Of a stretch of 43,735 bases of DNA, positions 11,251-17,753 are shown piece after piece. Position 1 is the first letter of the stretch. Each line of letters starts with the position of its first letter. The notes below the pieces were generated by a model. That model made no database searches, was not told the origin of the DNA, and saw only the letters and a list, made by a program, of their open reading frames with translations. Origin of the DNA: [Clostridium] symbiosum ATCC 14940 (GTDB taxonomy: Bacteria > Bacillota > Clostridia > Lachnospirales > Lachnospiraceae); assembly GCF_000466485.1 (NCBI RefSeq), contig NZ_KE992864.1:1-43735 (forward strand), read 5' to 3'. A program made the position numbers and the translations under genes.

Positions 11251-12072
11251 TCACCTCTTTCCGGCGGCAAGCTCACCGTAGCTTTCCGGTCTGCGGTCCC
11301 GGAACATATGAATCATATTCCTTATCTCCTTTACTTCCGAGAGCTCAATGGAACCTGTTATGATTCCTTCCTCATCGTTTCCCTCAGCGATAACATTCCC
11401 CCATGGATCGATGATGATGGAATGGCCGCAGTAAGTTCCCATGGGACTTTCCCCGACACGGTTGCAGGCTGCAACAAACATCTGGTTTTCGATCGCCCTG
11501 GCAATCAGCAGCGTCCTCCAGTGACTTACGCGGGGATTTGGAAAATTCGAAGTGACGATGAGCAGCTCCGCTCCCCTTAGCGCGTAAATGCGTGATAATT
11601 CGCAGAAACGGATATCATAGCAAATCATGAAACCGACACGGCCCAGCTCCGTATCGTAAACCTCCGTTTTTGTTCCGTGAAGATATGGCACATCCTCATC
11701 CATATCACTGTACAGATGCATTTTGCTGTAATCACCGACTATCTCCCCTTCCCGGTTAATGAGAAACGTAGTATTTCTCATCCCGTCTTCTGATCGGATA
11801 CCCACGGAACCGGCGACGATCCACACCGAATACTGTTTGGCACATTCTCTCAAAACGGTAACCGACGGCCCGTCTATCTGTTCAATATGCTCTTCCATAT
11901 GGTGGAACATCTCATCTGAAAAACCGGAGGACCAGTCTTCCGGCAGCACGATTACATCGGGCCTCGGCACTTTCTCCATCGCATCAGCGATCATTTCTTT
12001 GACATGCGCGGCGTTATATTCGAAATCACAAAATTTAATGTCTGTTTGAAGCAATGCTAAATGAATTCCCAT
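11251..12072 (-). CDS. Carbon-nitrogen hydrolase (nitrilase superfamily, omega-amidase/Nit2-like)
   Basis: A 273-residue cytosolic enzyme with the Glu-Lys-Cys triad of the nitrilase superfamily: Glu in VLPEDWSSGF, Lys in YSKMHLYSDMDED and Cys in VGFMICYDIRFCEL. The general layout is closest to omega-amidase/Nit2-like branches, which hydrolyse omega-amides such as alpha-ketoglutaramate, or deaminated glutathione. The substrate is not decidable here. A purine-rich ribosome binding site lies upstream of the ATG. It sits between the transporter and the beta-lactamase-fold gene on the same strand, so it is probably part of the same amide/peptide-degrading operon. Confidence 0.85.
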   Translation of the reverse strand: MGIHLALLQTDIKFCDFEYNAAHVKEMIADAMEKVPRPDVIVLPEDWSSGFSDEMFHHMEEHIEQIDGPSVTVLRECAKQYSVWIVAGSVGIRSEDGMRNTTFLINREGEIVGDYSKMHLYSDMDEDVPYLHGTKTEVYDTELGRVGFMICYDIRFCELSRIYALRGAELLIVTSNFPNPRVSHWRTLLIARAIENQMFVAACNRVGESPMGTYCGHSIIIDPWGNVIAEGNDEEGIITGSIELSEVKEIRNMIHMFRDRRPESYGELAAGKR

Positions 12073-12099
12073 ATATTTTACCTTTTCCTTTCTATTCTT

Positions 12100-12128
12100 G
12101 TAACGATTCAGACGTCTGAACTGTTATC
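12100..12128. repeat. Short palindromic relic with repeat-family termini
   Basis: GTAAC-GATTCAGA next to TCTGAACTGTTA-TC forms an imperfect palindrome (TTCAGA/TCTGAA core, TAAC/GTTA ends). The terminal GTAAC...TGAA motif resembles the ends of the 160-bp repeats at 13551 and 38286. It may be a fused pair of element ends left by an internal deletion. Confidence 0.4.
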
Positions 12129-12213
12129 TATTCTTCTCTGCATATGGCCGTCCGGTTTATTACGGAGTCCGCTCCGCTCCCCAAAGAGTTCTCCGTGTGT
12201 CTTTTGACGGGAT

Positions 12214-13515
12214 TTACCCCGCGTACATTACAGCCCGAATCAGCACATAGACAAAAGTAACAATAGTGATAACCCAGCCGTTTTTCAACATTGCCTTGAT
12301 ATCCTTTGACCTGGCCAGCCCCATATTGCCGACCATATCCACAGTCGGCGTGACAAAGAATGTGATCTGGCATCCCACAAGAATCACCAAAGCCCAGATA
12401 TCCATTTTAACAGACAGAAGTACTACCAGGGGTAAAAACAGATCGTGGATCATTTTTGCCTGCGCAACGCCGGCTCCCGATATTCCAAATACGCCGATTG
12501 CGGTGCTGAGCATCAGGAATGCCACCACGCCACCCGCATCGATGAGAGGCTGCATATATCCGGCGATCGCATCAAAGGCTCCCGATGCCGCCACATAGTT
12601 GAGAAACGGGTCGAACAGGATAAACATAAAGAACATCCAAAACATTTTAGAAGCTCCCTGCACGAGGGTTGTCAGCCCCTCTGCAATTCCCATCCCCGAT
12701 GCAAACGCCGTGACCAGGGAAGCCGTCAGCATTACCACAATTGCATAAGATGCCCCGGCCTTAACCGCTACTCCGTAAACCAGCATGACAAGCATCGTGA
12801 TTCCGAATGCCCAGGTAGCCCGTTTGATCTCCGGCGTCACCTGGAAATCTTCCGAAACTGCTTCGTCCCCGCTGTAAGACACCTTTCCTTCCGTAAGCTT
12901 CTGTGTCCGGCAGGCAACAAAAAATGTACATACCCATATGATAAGACCTAACGGCAGTCCTGCCGTTTTCATATACTGGCTGTAATTCAGCCCGGTCAGT
13001 CCCATGACGGTTGCTACAGGAGGCACAAACGGACCAATCTGAAGCCCGGCCGCCCCCGCGCCATGCAGGATTACCCCCAGTGTGCTGGGCGTAATCCCAA
13101 GACTCGCCATAATCGGAATCAGAATCGGCGCAATAATTGCATTCGAACCCGACAGTGTTCCAAGCATGGAGACCAGCAGGGTCGATGTGCACATGGCAAT
13201 AAAAATTGCCTGTTTCTTTGATTTAAGCTTTGCTTTTCCTATTACCAGATGCACAATGTTATGAGCGACTTTCGTCCTGGTCAGGACTTCTCCCAGACCG
13301 GAGCCAAGAACGATGATAAAGCCGATCAGCGACAAGAAAGAACTGAGAGAATTCTGTAGAACGGTACCAAAACCGCTTACACTCTCTCCCGTCATGACAG
13401 CGCCTAAAATCACGCAAATCAGGACGGACAGGTTCATGTCTTTTCCCTTCATCATTAAGATAATGTAGAGAACAAGAGGCAAAAAGCCCAAGATGGGCGG
13501 TAAACCCAAAATCAT
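12214..13515 (-). CDS. Multi-spanning ion/solute transporter (NhaC/ion-transporter superfamily type)
   Basis: A 433-residue, very hydrophobic protein with roughly 11-12 membrane spans and no signal peptide. The duplicated architecture and the small-residue re-entrant stretch LGTLSGSNAIIAPILIPIM look like the ion transporter superfamily (NhaC, gluconate, dicarboxylate or TRAP large-subunit-like proteins). I could not settle the family. I place the start at the ATG at 13515, preceded by AAGGAG; a GTG 18 nt upstream is less likely. It is the first gene of the cluster and is read from the promoter at 13761-13789, with an operator-like palindrome in its leader. By context it may import the amide or peptide substrate with a cation. 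Confidence 0.65.
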   Translation of the reverse strand: MILGLPPILGFLPLVLYIILMMKGKDMNLSVLICVILGAVMTGESVSGFGTVLQNSLSSFLSLIGFIIVLGSGLGEVLTRTKVAHNIVHLVIGKAKLKSKKQAIFIAMCTSTLLVSMLGTLSGSNAIIAPILIPIMASLGITPSTLGVILHGAGAAGLQIGPFVPPVATVMGLTGLNYSQYMKTAGLPLGLIIWVCTFFVACRTQKLTEGKVSYSGDEAVSEDFQVTPEIKRATWAFGITMLVMLVYGVAVKAGASYAIVVMLTASLVTAFASGMGIAEGLTTLVQGASKMFWMFFMFILFDPFLNYVAASGAFDAIAGYMQPLIDAGGVVAFLMLSTAIGVFGISGAGVAQAKMIHDLFLPLVVLLSVKMDIWALVILVGCQITFFVTPTVDMVGNMGLARSKDIKAMLKNGWVITIVTFVYVLIRAVMYAG

Positions 13516-13550
13516 TACAACATCTCCTTTCACTACCCCGCCTCTTTTTC

Positions 13551-13711
13551 GTTACTATTCACGGCCCTGCTGAAAAACGCAGTTCCGTGAACCGTAACAC
13601 ACTCCGCGATGCACAGAAACTGCAAAAAACGCAGTTTCGCGCCGTGAAACTCGGGATTTTTGTGCAAAATACGTACGAAAACACCTCGCGGAATGGGCCG
13701 TGAATAGTAAC
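13551..13711. repeat. 161-bp palindromic repeat, copy 1, with perfect 17-bp terminal inverted repeats
   Basis: The ends GTTACTATTCACGGCCC and GGGCCGTGAATAGTAAC are perfect inverted repeats. Read in reverse complement, the interior matches the repeat at 38286-38448 over long stretches such as GAGGTGTTTTCG and TTTTGCACAAAAATCCCGAG. An internal hairpin GAAACTGC/GCAGTTTC lies at 13616-13638. The element sits in the leader of the transporter gene, so it is probably transcribed. Confidence 0.85.
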
Positions 13712-13718
13712 TCTTTTT

Positions 13719-13735
13719 CCACAGTATTACCGTGG
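13719..13735. promoter_or_regulatory. 17-bp palindromic operator candidate upstream of the transporter gene
   Basis: CCACAGTATTACCGTGG is a palindrome with one mismatched pair (CCAC-n-GTA-n-TAC-n-GTGG). It lies some 15-35 nt downstream of the predicted transcription start of the cluster, a typical repressor position. The regulator could be the RpiR protein encoded just upstream, but nothing in the sequence proves that pairing. Confidence 0.5.
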
Positions 13736-13760
13736 TAAAGCTGGTTCATATTCAGTTTTA

Positions 13761-13789
13761 TTTATAACTTTTTCAGGGATTATTACCAA
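13761..13789 (-). promoter_or_regulatory. Sigma-A promoter of the transporter/peptide-degradation cluster
   Basis: On the minus strand TTGGTA (13784-13789) and TATAAA (13761-13766) are 17 nt apart. The predicted start near 13754 leaves a leader of about 240 nt before the transporter ATG. The leader holds the palindrome at 13719-13735 and the 161-bp repeat. Confidence 0.65.
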
Positions 13790-13832
13790 TTACTGTTCGC
13801 GCTCCGCTTCCTGGCGGGGTGTGAACAGTAAC
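13789..13832. repeat. Short palindromic repeat related to one arm of the 160-bp family
   Basis: ATTACTGTTCGC and GTGAACAGTAAC bound a 44-bp sequence. Its stretch GGCGGGGTGTGAACAGTAACG is nearly identical to the right end of the repeat at 38286-38448 (GGCGGGGTGTGAACAATAACG). It therefore looks like a solo arm of the same family, directly upstream of the transporter promoter. Confidence 0.65.
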
Positions 13833-13873
13833 GATTATCACTAAGAAATTCTAAGACAGTACCGCCCGGCTTC

Positions 13874-13902
13874 TTGCAATCTGCAGGATTTTAGCGTATA
13901 CT
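13874..13902 (+). promoter_or_regulatory. Sigma-A promoter of the small RNA
   Basis: TTGCAA (13874-13879) and TATACT (13897-13902) are separated by 17 nt on the plus strand. Transcription would begin near 13906-13909, at the base of the structured RNA described next. No plus-strand protein gene follows for over 1 kb. Confidence 0.65.
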
Positions 13903-13905
13903 AAA

Positions 13906-13977
13906 GGAAGGGGGGAGCTCCTTAAAGAATGTCTGAATGGGCCAACATGCAGCGCTTTAAAAGTTCCTTCCTTTTTG
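13906..13977 (+). ncRNA. Probable small non-coding RNA, about 72 nt, with intrinsic terminator
   Basis: The sequence after the promoter can fold into nested stems: GGAAGG (13906-13911) with CCTTCC (13966-13971), TTAAAG (13922-13927) with CTTTAA (13955-13960), and ATGT (13929-13932) with ACAT (13945-13948). The outermost 3' strand runs directly into TTTTTGTTT, so the same structure ends in an intrinsic terminator. There is no ORF with a ribosome binding site inside. It lies between the minus-strand transporter and rpiR genes, near the 3' end of rpiR. I do not recognise it as a known RNA class. It could alternatively serve as a terminator for rpiR on the minus strand, but the T tract is on the plus strand. 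Confidence 0.6.
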
Positions 13978-14014
13978 TTTAGAATCTATTCTGAAAAATG
14001 TTATATCTGATTCA

Positions 14015-14857
14015 TTACAAATATAAGCCGTATTCAAGCGCAATCTCATCCTGGCGCTCCAGCTTCTTCAATGTATTGTCTTTATCCCTCCTTCCTACCG
14101 CAGTAATCAGGGCGTTTGCCACCGTCATTGAGTTGACAAAAGAATAGGTATCCACCGCATGCTTTGCCAGAAGAACCGTTGTAGCCTTCAATGCAATTGG
14201 TGAAGAATGGCTGTCCGTAACCGCTATGACCGGGCATCCTTTTTTATTTAAATAGGAGACAATATTATATGTAGCCCTGGTATATCGTTCATAGCTGATT
14301 GCAATGAGACAGTCTTCTTTCTCAATGTACTGCAGTTTATTCGAAATATCTCCGGTTCCTTCTGTCAGCAGTTCAACATGCTCCATAAATTCCTTCAGCA
14401 TGAAATACAGATAATATGCAACACTGAAAGACGAGCGGGCGGCAGTTATATAGAGTTTACGGCAGCCCGTTATCAAATCAACGGATTGCTGAAAATTTCT
14501 TTTCAGGTCTTCACTGTTCAGTGTCTCCAGTGAGTTAATATTCAGACGTATCATCCGGCTTAATATATCTTCCTCCCCCTCCTCTGTAATCGAATGCTTT
14601 AATTCACGCATCGGTACCACGTCCTTGCGAATCAAATCCGCTGCGCTTTTCTGGAATTGTGAGTAACCGTTAAACCCCAGCTCCCTCGTAAAGCGGGTGA
14701 TACTGGCCAGACTCACCTGCGTCTTTTCCCCAAGCTCCGCAATCGATAGAAATGGGATCATATGCACATTATCTTTGATAAAATCCGCCAGTTTTTTCTG
14801 CGTCTTTGTCAATGCCGAATAATTTTCATTGATGATGCTAAGTACGTTATTATCCAT
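14015..14857 (-). CDS. RpiR/MurR-family transcriptional regulator (HTH + SIS domain)
   Basis: A 280-residue regulator. The N-terminal helix-turn-helix of the RpiR family (about residues 1-80) shows the typical LTKTQKKLADFI start and a recognition region AELGEKTQVSLASITRFTRELG. A SIS (phosphosugar-binding-like) domain occupies about residues 125-255. The start is the ATG at 14857. It is preceded by GGAGG and lies about 10 nt after the transcription start predicted from the promoter at 14877-14905, so an upstream in-frame extension to 14974 is not real. RpiR proteins usually sense sugar phosphates, and MurR senses MurNAc-6-phosphate. That would fit a neighbouring muropeptide-type operon, but the ligand is unknown. 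Confidence 0.9.
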   Translation of the reverse strand: MDNNVLSIINENYSALTKTQKKLADFIKDNVHMIPFLSIAELGEKTQVSLASITRFTRELGFNGYSQFQKSAADLIRKDVVPMRELKHSITEEGEEDILSRMIRLNINSLETLNSEDLKRNFQQSVDLITGCRKLYITAARSSFSVAYYLYFMLKEFMEHVELLTEGTGDISNKLQYIEKEDCLIAISYERYTRATYNIVSYLNKKGCPVIAVTDSHSSPIALKATTVLLAKHAVDTYSFVNSMTVANALITAVGRRDKDNTLKKLERQDEIALEYGLYL

Positions 14858-14876
14858 GTAAAACCTCCATAGCTTC

Positions 14877-14905
14877 ATTATAGAAATCTCCATTGTGAAA
14901 GTCAA
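14877..14905 (-). promoter_or_regulatory. Sigma-A promoter of rpiR
   Basis: On the minus strand TTGACT (14900-14905) and TATAAT (14877-14882) are 17 nt apart, close to consensus. The short leader places the transcription start only about 10 nt before the GTTTTACATG start region, which fixes the rpiR start at 14857. The 14906-15070 stretch upstream is AT-rich and holds nothing else recognisable. Confidence 0.85.
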
Positions 14906-15070
14906 TAGAAATGTAAAATATTTTTCATTTTCTATTATTTTTGATAATTTATTTTCAATTTCAACTCTCACCAAATACCAATCACCGCCGATAACGATAA
15001 CCTGTTTTAAATATAAATCCCATATTTCCTTATCCTATACTGGAGGCTCTGGCGCTGCAGCCCAAGTTTT

Positions 15071-15361
15071 TTGGCTGCCTGCGTCACATTACCGCAGCAG
15101 CGGCGCGCCGGGGAAGCAGTGAGAAAGCTGCAGTATATTATTGCAATCGACATCATGGTCTCCCTTCAGGCAATCGATATGTTAAAGCCATTGAGGCAGG
15201 GAAAAGCGACGGCAAAGCTCCATGATTTCATCCGGGAAAAAGTAGCTTTTGCCGACCAGGACCGTTTCTTTTATCCCGATATTGAATATATTTACACGCT
15301 TGTCAAGGATGGTACCCTGATTCAGCTCATCGAAGAAGAAACAGGAGCTATCAACCTTTAA
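15071..15361 (+). pseudogene. hutH: C-terminal remnant of histidine ammonia-lyase
   Basis: The last 80 or so residues, from VRKLQYIIAIDIMVSLQAID through DRFFYPDIEYIYTLV, match the C-terminal helical region of histidine ammonia-lyase (aromatic amino acid lyase family). The full enzyme is about 500 residues and its MIO-forming Ala-Ser-Gly lies far upstream. Roughly 400 residues are absent and no ribosome binding site precedes the remaining ORF. A terminator survives behind it. This is therefore a decayed histidine-utilisation gene. The family match is by eye. Confidence 0.7.
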
Positions 15362-15407
15362 GATACATACTCATACTGCTGACTTCATACGTACAAGACA
15401 AGGATGG

Positions 15408-15454
15408 AGAGGGCGCCCGATGGAATTTACGGCCTGCGGGATGCCCTCTTTATT
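15408..15454 (+). terminator. Intrinsic terminator behind the hutH remnant
   Basis: AGAGGGC...CCCG pairs with CGGG...GCCCTCT around a 17-nt loop, followed by TTATT. It fits a terminator retained after loss of most of the hutH gene. Confidence 0.65.
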
Positions 15455-15477
15455 CCGTGTGAACATGACATTCCGTT

Positions 15478-15506
15478 GTAACAGTTCAGACAGCATGAAC
15501 TGTTAC
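15478..15506. repeat. 29-bp perfect inverted repeat with repeat-family termini
   Basis: GTAACAGTTCA and TGAACTGTTAC form a perfect 11-bp inverted repeat around GACAGCA. The motif GTAACAGTTCA closely resembles the ends of the palindromic repeats at 13551, 13789 and 38286 (GTTACTGTTCAC in opposite orientation). It has no T tract and is unlikely to be a terminator. Confidence 0.5.
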
Positions 15507-15545
15507 ATTCTGTTCTTTTCCGGTCCCCGGTTTTTACGCTTTTCC

Positions 15546-15574
15546 TTGCCTTTTTATCTATCTGATGCTATAAT
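15546..15574 (+). promoter_or_regulatory. Sigma-A promoter of the small membrane-anchored protein gene
   Basis: TTGCCT (15546-15551) and TATAAT (15569-15574) are 17 nt apart, giving a leader of about 120 nt before the ATG at 15703. Confidence 0.7.
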
Positions 15575-15702
15575 AGCGACAAGTGCGGTTATTTTTTTGT
15601 GGTGCTGATGGACAGTGGTAAATTGCAAGGGAAAGGGGCTGTTTTCCTGTCATTTTTATAGTTAACGCCATATCCGCCGCTATCATTTACGGAGGTATTT
15701 AT

Positions 15703-16158
15703 ATGCAGACATTTCTGAACGTAGTGCTCATCATCCTGGTTATTGCACTCATTGCACTGGCAGTACTTTATTATTTCGGAAGGAAGATGGAGAAGCGTCA
15801 GGCTGAGCAGCAGTCCATGATGGAAGCTGCAAAACAGACGGTTTCAATTCTCGTTATTGATAAGAAGAAACTGAAAGTCAAAGAGTCGGGTCTCCCTAAG
15901 ATGGTTATTGATCAGACTCCATGGTATATGAGAAGGGCCAAGCTTCCTATCGTGAAGGCAAAGGTCGGCCCGAAGGTTTTAACTCTTATTGCAGATGACA
16001 AGGCGTTTTTACAGCTCCCGGTTAAGACAGAAGCCAAGGTTGTAATCAGCGGGCTCTACATAACGGATGTTAAGAGCGTCCGCGGTGGCATACCGCCGCT
16101 TCCTAAGAAGAAGGGATTCTTTGCACGGTTTAAGAAAGATAAGAGTGGGAAAAAGTAA
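15703..16158 (+). CDS. Small membrane-anchored protein of unknown function
   Basis: A 151-residue protein that I do not recognise. Residues 5-27 form one hydrophobic membrane helix (VVLIILVIALIALAVLYYF), followed by a basic, coiled-coil-prone segment (RKMEKRQAEQQSMMEAAKQ). A beta-rich domain of about 80 residues follows, with the phrase WYMRRAKLPIVKAKVGPKV, and the tail is Lys-rich. The topology suggests a short N-terminal end outside or in the membrane and a cytoplasmic basic domain. It has its own promoter, a strong GGAGG site and a strong terminator, so it is a complete single-gene unit that stays intact within a decayed region. Confidence 0.8.
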   Translation: MQTFLNVVLIILVIALIALAVLYYFGRKMEKRQAEQQSMMEAAKQTVSILVIDKKKLKVKESGLPKMVIDQTPWYMRRAKLPIVKAKVGPKVLTLIADDKAFLQLPVKTEAKVVISGLYITDVKSVRGGIPPLPKKKGFFARFKKDKSGKK

Positions 16159-16189
16159 TTAGAGTGATAATTGAATTTAGGTATAGGAA

Positions 16190-16231
16190 AAAAACTGCCG
16201 GGACAGGTGAACTGTTAACGGCAGTTTTTTT
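16190..16231 (+). terminator. Intrinsic terminator of the small membrane-anchored protein gene
   Basis: AAAACTGCCG pairs with CGGCAGTTTT around an 18-nt loop and is followed by further T residues. The flanking A and T runs make it potentially bidirectional. Confidence 0.85.
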
Positions 16232-16267
16232 GTATCTGTTACTGTATTTTTCATTAACTACGGTATA

Positions 16268-16500
16268 TTAGGCAGCTGTAAGCTTTATCACTTTGGCGTA
16301 CTTTTTCCGATAGTTCACGATATGCTCAAATTTCGCTTTTCCTTCACCGCTTCATACGCCAGCAGATGCAGTTTATCTCCCTTTTCATGAAACCCCAGCC
16401 AGTGATAAGAGCGCTCGAACAGGCTGAGCGTAGCCGACGGAAGATCCCGGTACAGCTCCCTGCCGAATTTGCAACTGAACTGTACAAACTTGAATGACAG
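16268..16500 (-). pseudogene. Frameshifted C-terminal remnant of an unidentified minus-strand gene
   Basis: On the minus strand one frame reads ...GRELYRDLPSATLSLF...LHLLAYEA and ends early. A neighbouring frame continues as EGKAKFEHIVNYRKKYAKV...TAA to a stop at 16268-16270. Together they read like the C-terminal 75 residues of a real protein broken by one frameshift near 16335-16345. No start region is present. I do not recognise the family. Confidence 0.4.
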
Positions 16501-16714
16501 GCTGAAGGAAAAAGGTGCGCTTCTCGGATTTCCGGTCAATCCCAGCCTGAATGTGGGCTCCATAAAAGGCGTTGAGGATATGCAGCAGGCAATTGACGAA
16601 ATCCACGCGATATTCAAACAGGTATGTTCCAAATATGGGACGAGAAATGAGCTGACCTGTAACCAGTATTTCAATTACTGGAAAGTCGATAAAGCTCATC
16701 CTGTTGCCCGGACT
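16501..16714 (+). other. Unidentified coding remnant fused to the transporter fragment
   Basis: An open frame begins around 16469 and runs through to the transporter remnant at 16715. Its first 80 residues (including LLGFPVNPSLNVGSIKGVED and AIDEIHAIFKQVC) do not look like the start of a GPH transporter, and no ribosome binding site was seen. It is probably a piece of another gene joined by deletion. No function can be assigned. Confidence 0.35.
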
Positions 16715-17310
16715 GCCGGTGCAAAGGCAGTGTATTATATCCTAATCAATGCTGCCTACTGGACATTCCTGACTTCGGCTGTAATTCCCCATATAGCATT
16801 GGGTTCCGAACTGACGGATGACTTTGAGGAAAGAACTACGCTGCGCACCTGCGCCAATTTCCTGATGAATATCGGCATGCTTATCGCACTCAGCGGCTCA
16901 CTCATGATTGTACAATTTTTTGCAAAAATATTTGGCAGCGAAAGTCTCGGATGGACGGCGACCGGAGTACTGTTTGCAGTGATAATCGTTTTCGTGTATA
17001 ATTTCTGCTGCTTACAACCGTTTTAACCGGTGTGTTTGCAAACAAATTCGGCAATTCTCCGGACGGCCTCTATACTTCGATGATCGGCTTTTTCATGAAG
17101 GCCGGAAACGCAATCGGAATGTGGATTACCGGCATTGTGCTCAGTGCAATCGGCTTCAACGCCGAAGCTGCCGAACAGGCCGCGGATACAATAGCTAACC
17201 TTAAGCTGGCATTTGGCATCATACCGGCCGTTATCCTCGCTGTTGCCGTAATAGCAGCTATTGCTTATTCGCTGATGAAGGAAAAGTATGCGCTGCTGCT
17301 GACTGGGCAG
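16715..17310 (+). pseudogene. Broken GPH-family (sugar:cation symporter) transporter
   Basis: Two hydrophobic pieces in different frames match parts of glycoside-pentoside-hexuronide:cation symporters. The first (about 16715-17023) carries a central membrane region with the conserved phrase ALGSELTDDFEERTTL. The second (from about 17035) carries the last spans, with LYTSMIGFFMKAGNAIGMW and the closing MKEKYALLL. The N-terminal third and much of the middle are missing, and a stop plus frame change separates the pieces at 17024. It cannot encode a working transporter. The gap from here to wecB (17311-17753) holds only the terminator below and AT-rich sequence. Confidence 0.75.
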
Positions 17311-17496
17311 AGGCGAAGGAATATGGTGTGGAGTATCGGGTTGAGGGGGTGGAGAGGGTGCTGTAAGGGGATGTGGGCTGCACTGGGAACTTTAAAAATT
17401 TATTATGACTGGATTGAGTGACTGTAAAAAGATGCTGTTCTGTATCGTTTGGAAAAATTATGTCAACATGACGTGGATTATCGCAAAGATAGCGAA

Positions 17497-17546
17497 CCTT
17501 CAAACTGAGGTAAGAATACCTTACTCAGTTTGGAGGTTTATTTTAT
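17497..17546 (+). terminator. Intrinsic terminator downstream of the transporter pseudogene
   Basis: CCTTCAAACTGAG pairs with CTCAGTTTGGAGG (one G-T pair), with GTAAG/CTTAC inside and a short loop, then TTTATTTTAT. It reads on the plus strand and faces the end of the minus-strand exopolysaccharide operon. Confidence 0.7.
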
Positions 17547-17753
17547 CACGGAAAAAAAGGTTGCTGCATAGAAAGAGGCGTCACTAAACTAGTCAGATAT
17601 TACATGCTATACCAAATGTATAAGAATTTAATACCAGGAGTTAGTAATATCAAATACCGCACGAGACTGTTTCAAAGTTTATGTAAAGACCAAAAACTGA
17701 TATAAGATATGTCATTACAATATTTATAAAGAAAAAGTATAGTGAAAAACATT

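Noticed and set aside
12128-12373. 81-codon minus-strand ORF at the end of the transporter gene
   Set aside because: Frame-shifted shadow of the transporter C-terminus.
13555-13749. 64-codon minus-strand ORF upstream of the transporter
   Set aside because: Almost entirely inside the palindromic repeat; no coding character.
14858-14974. 39-residue N-terminal extension of the RpiR protein
   Set aside because: It runs through the TTGACT/TATAAT promoter; the ATG at 14857 has the only proper GGAGG site.
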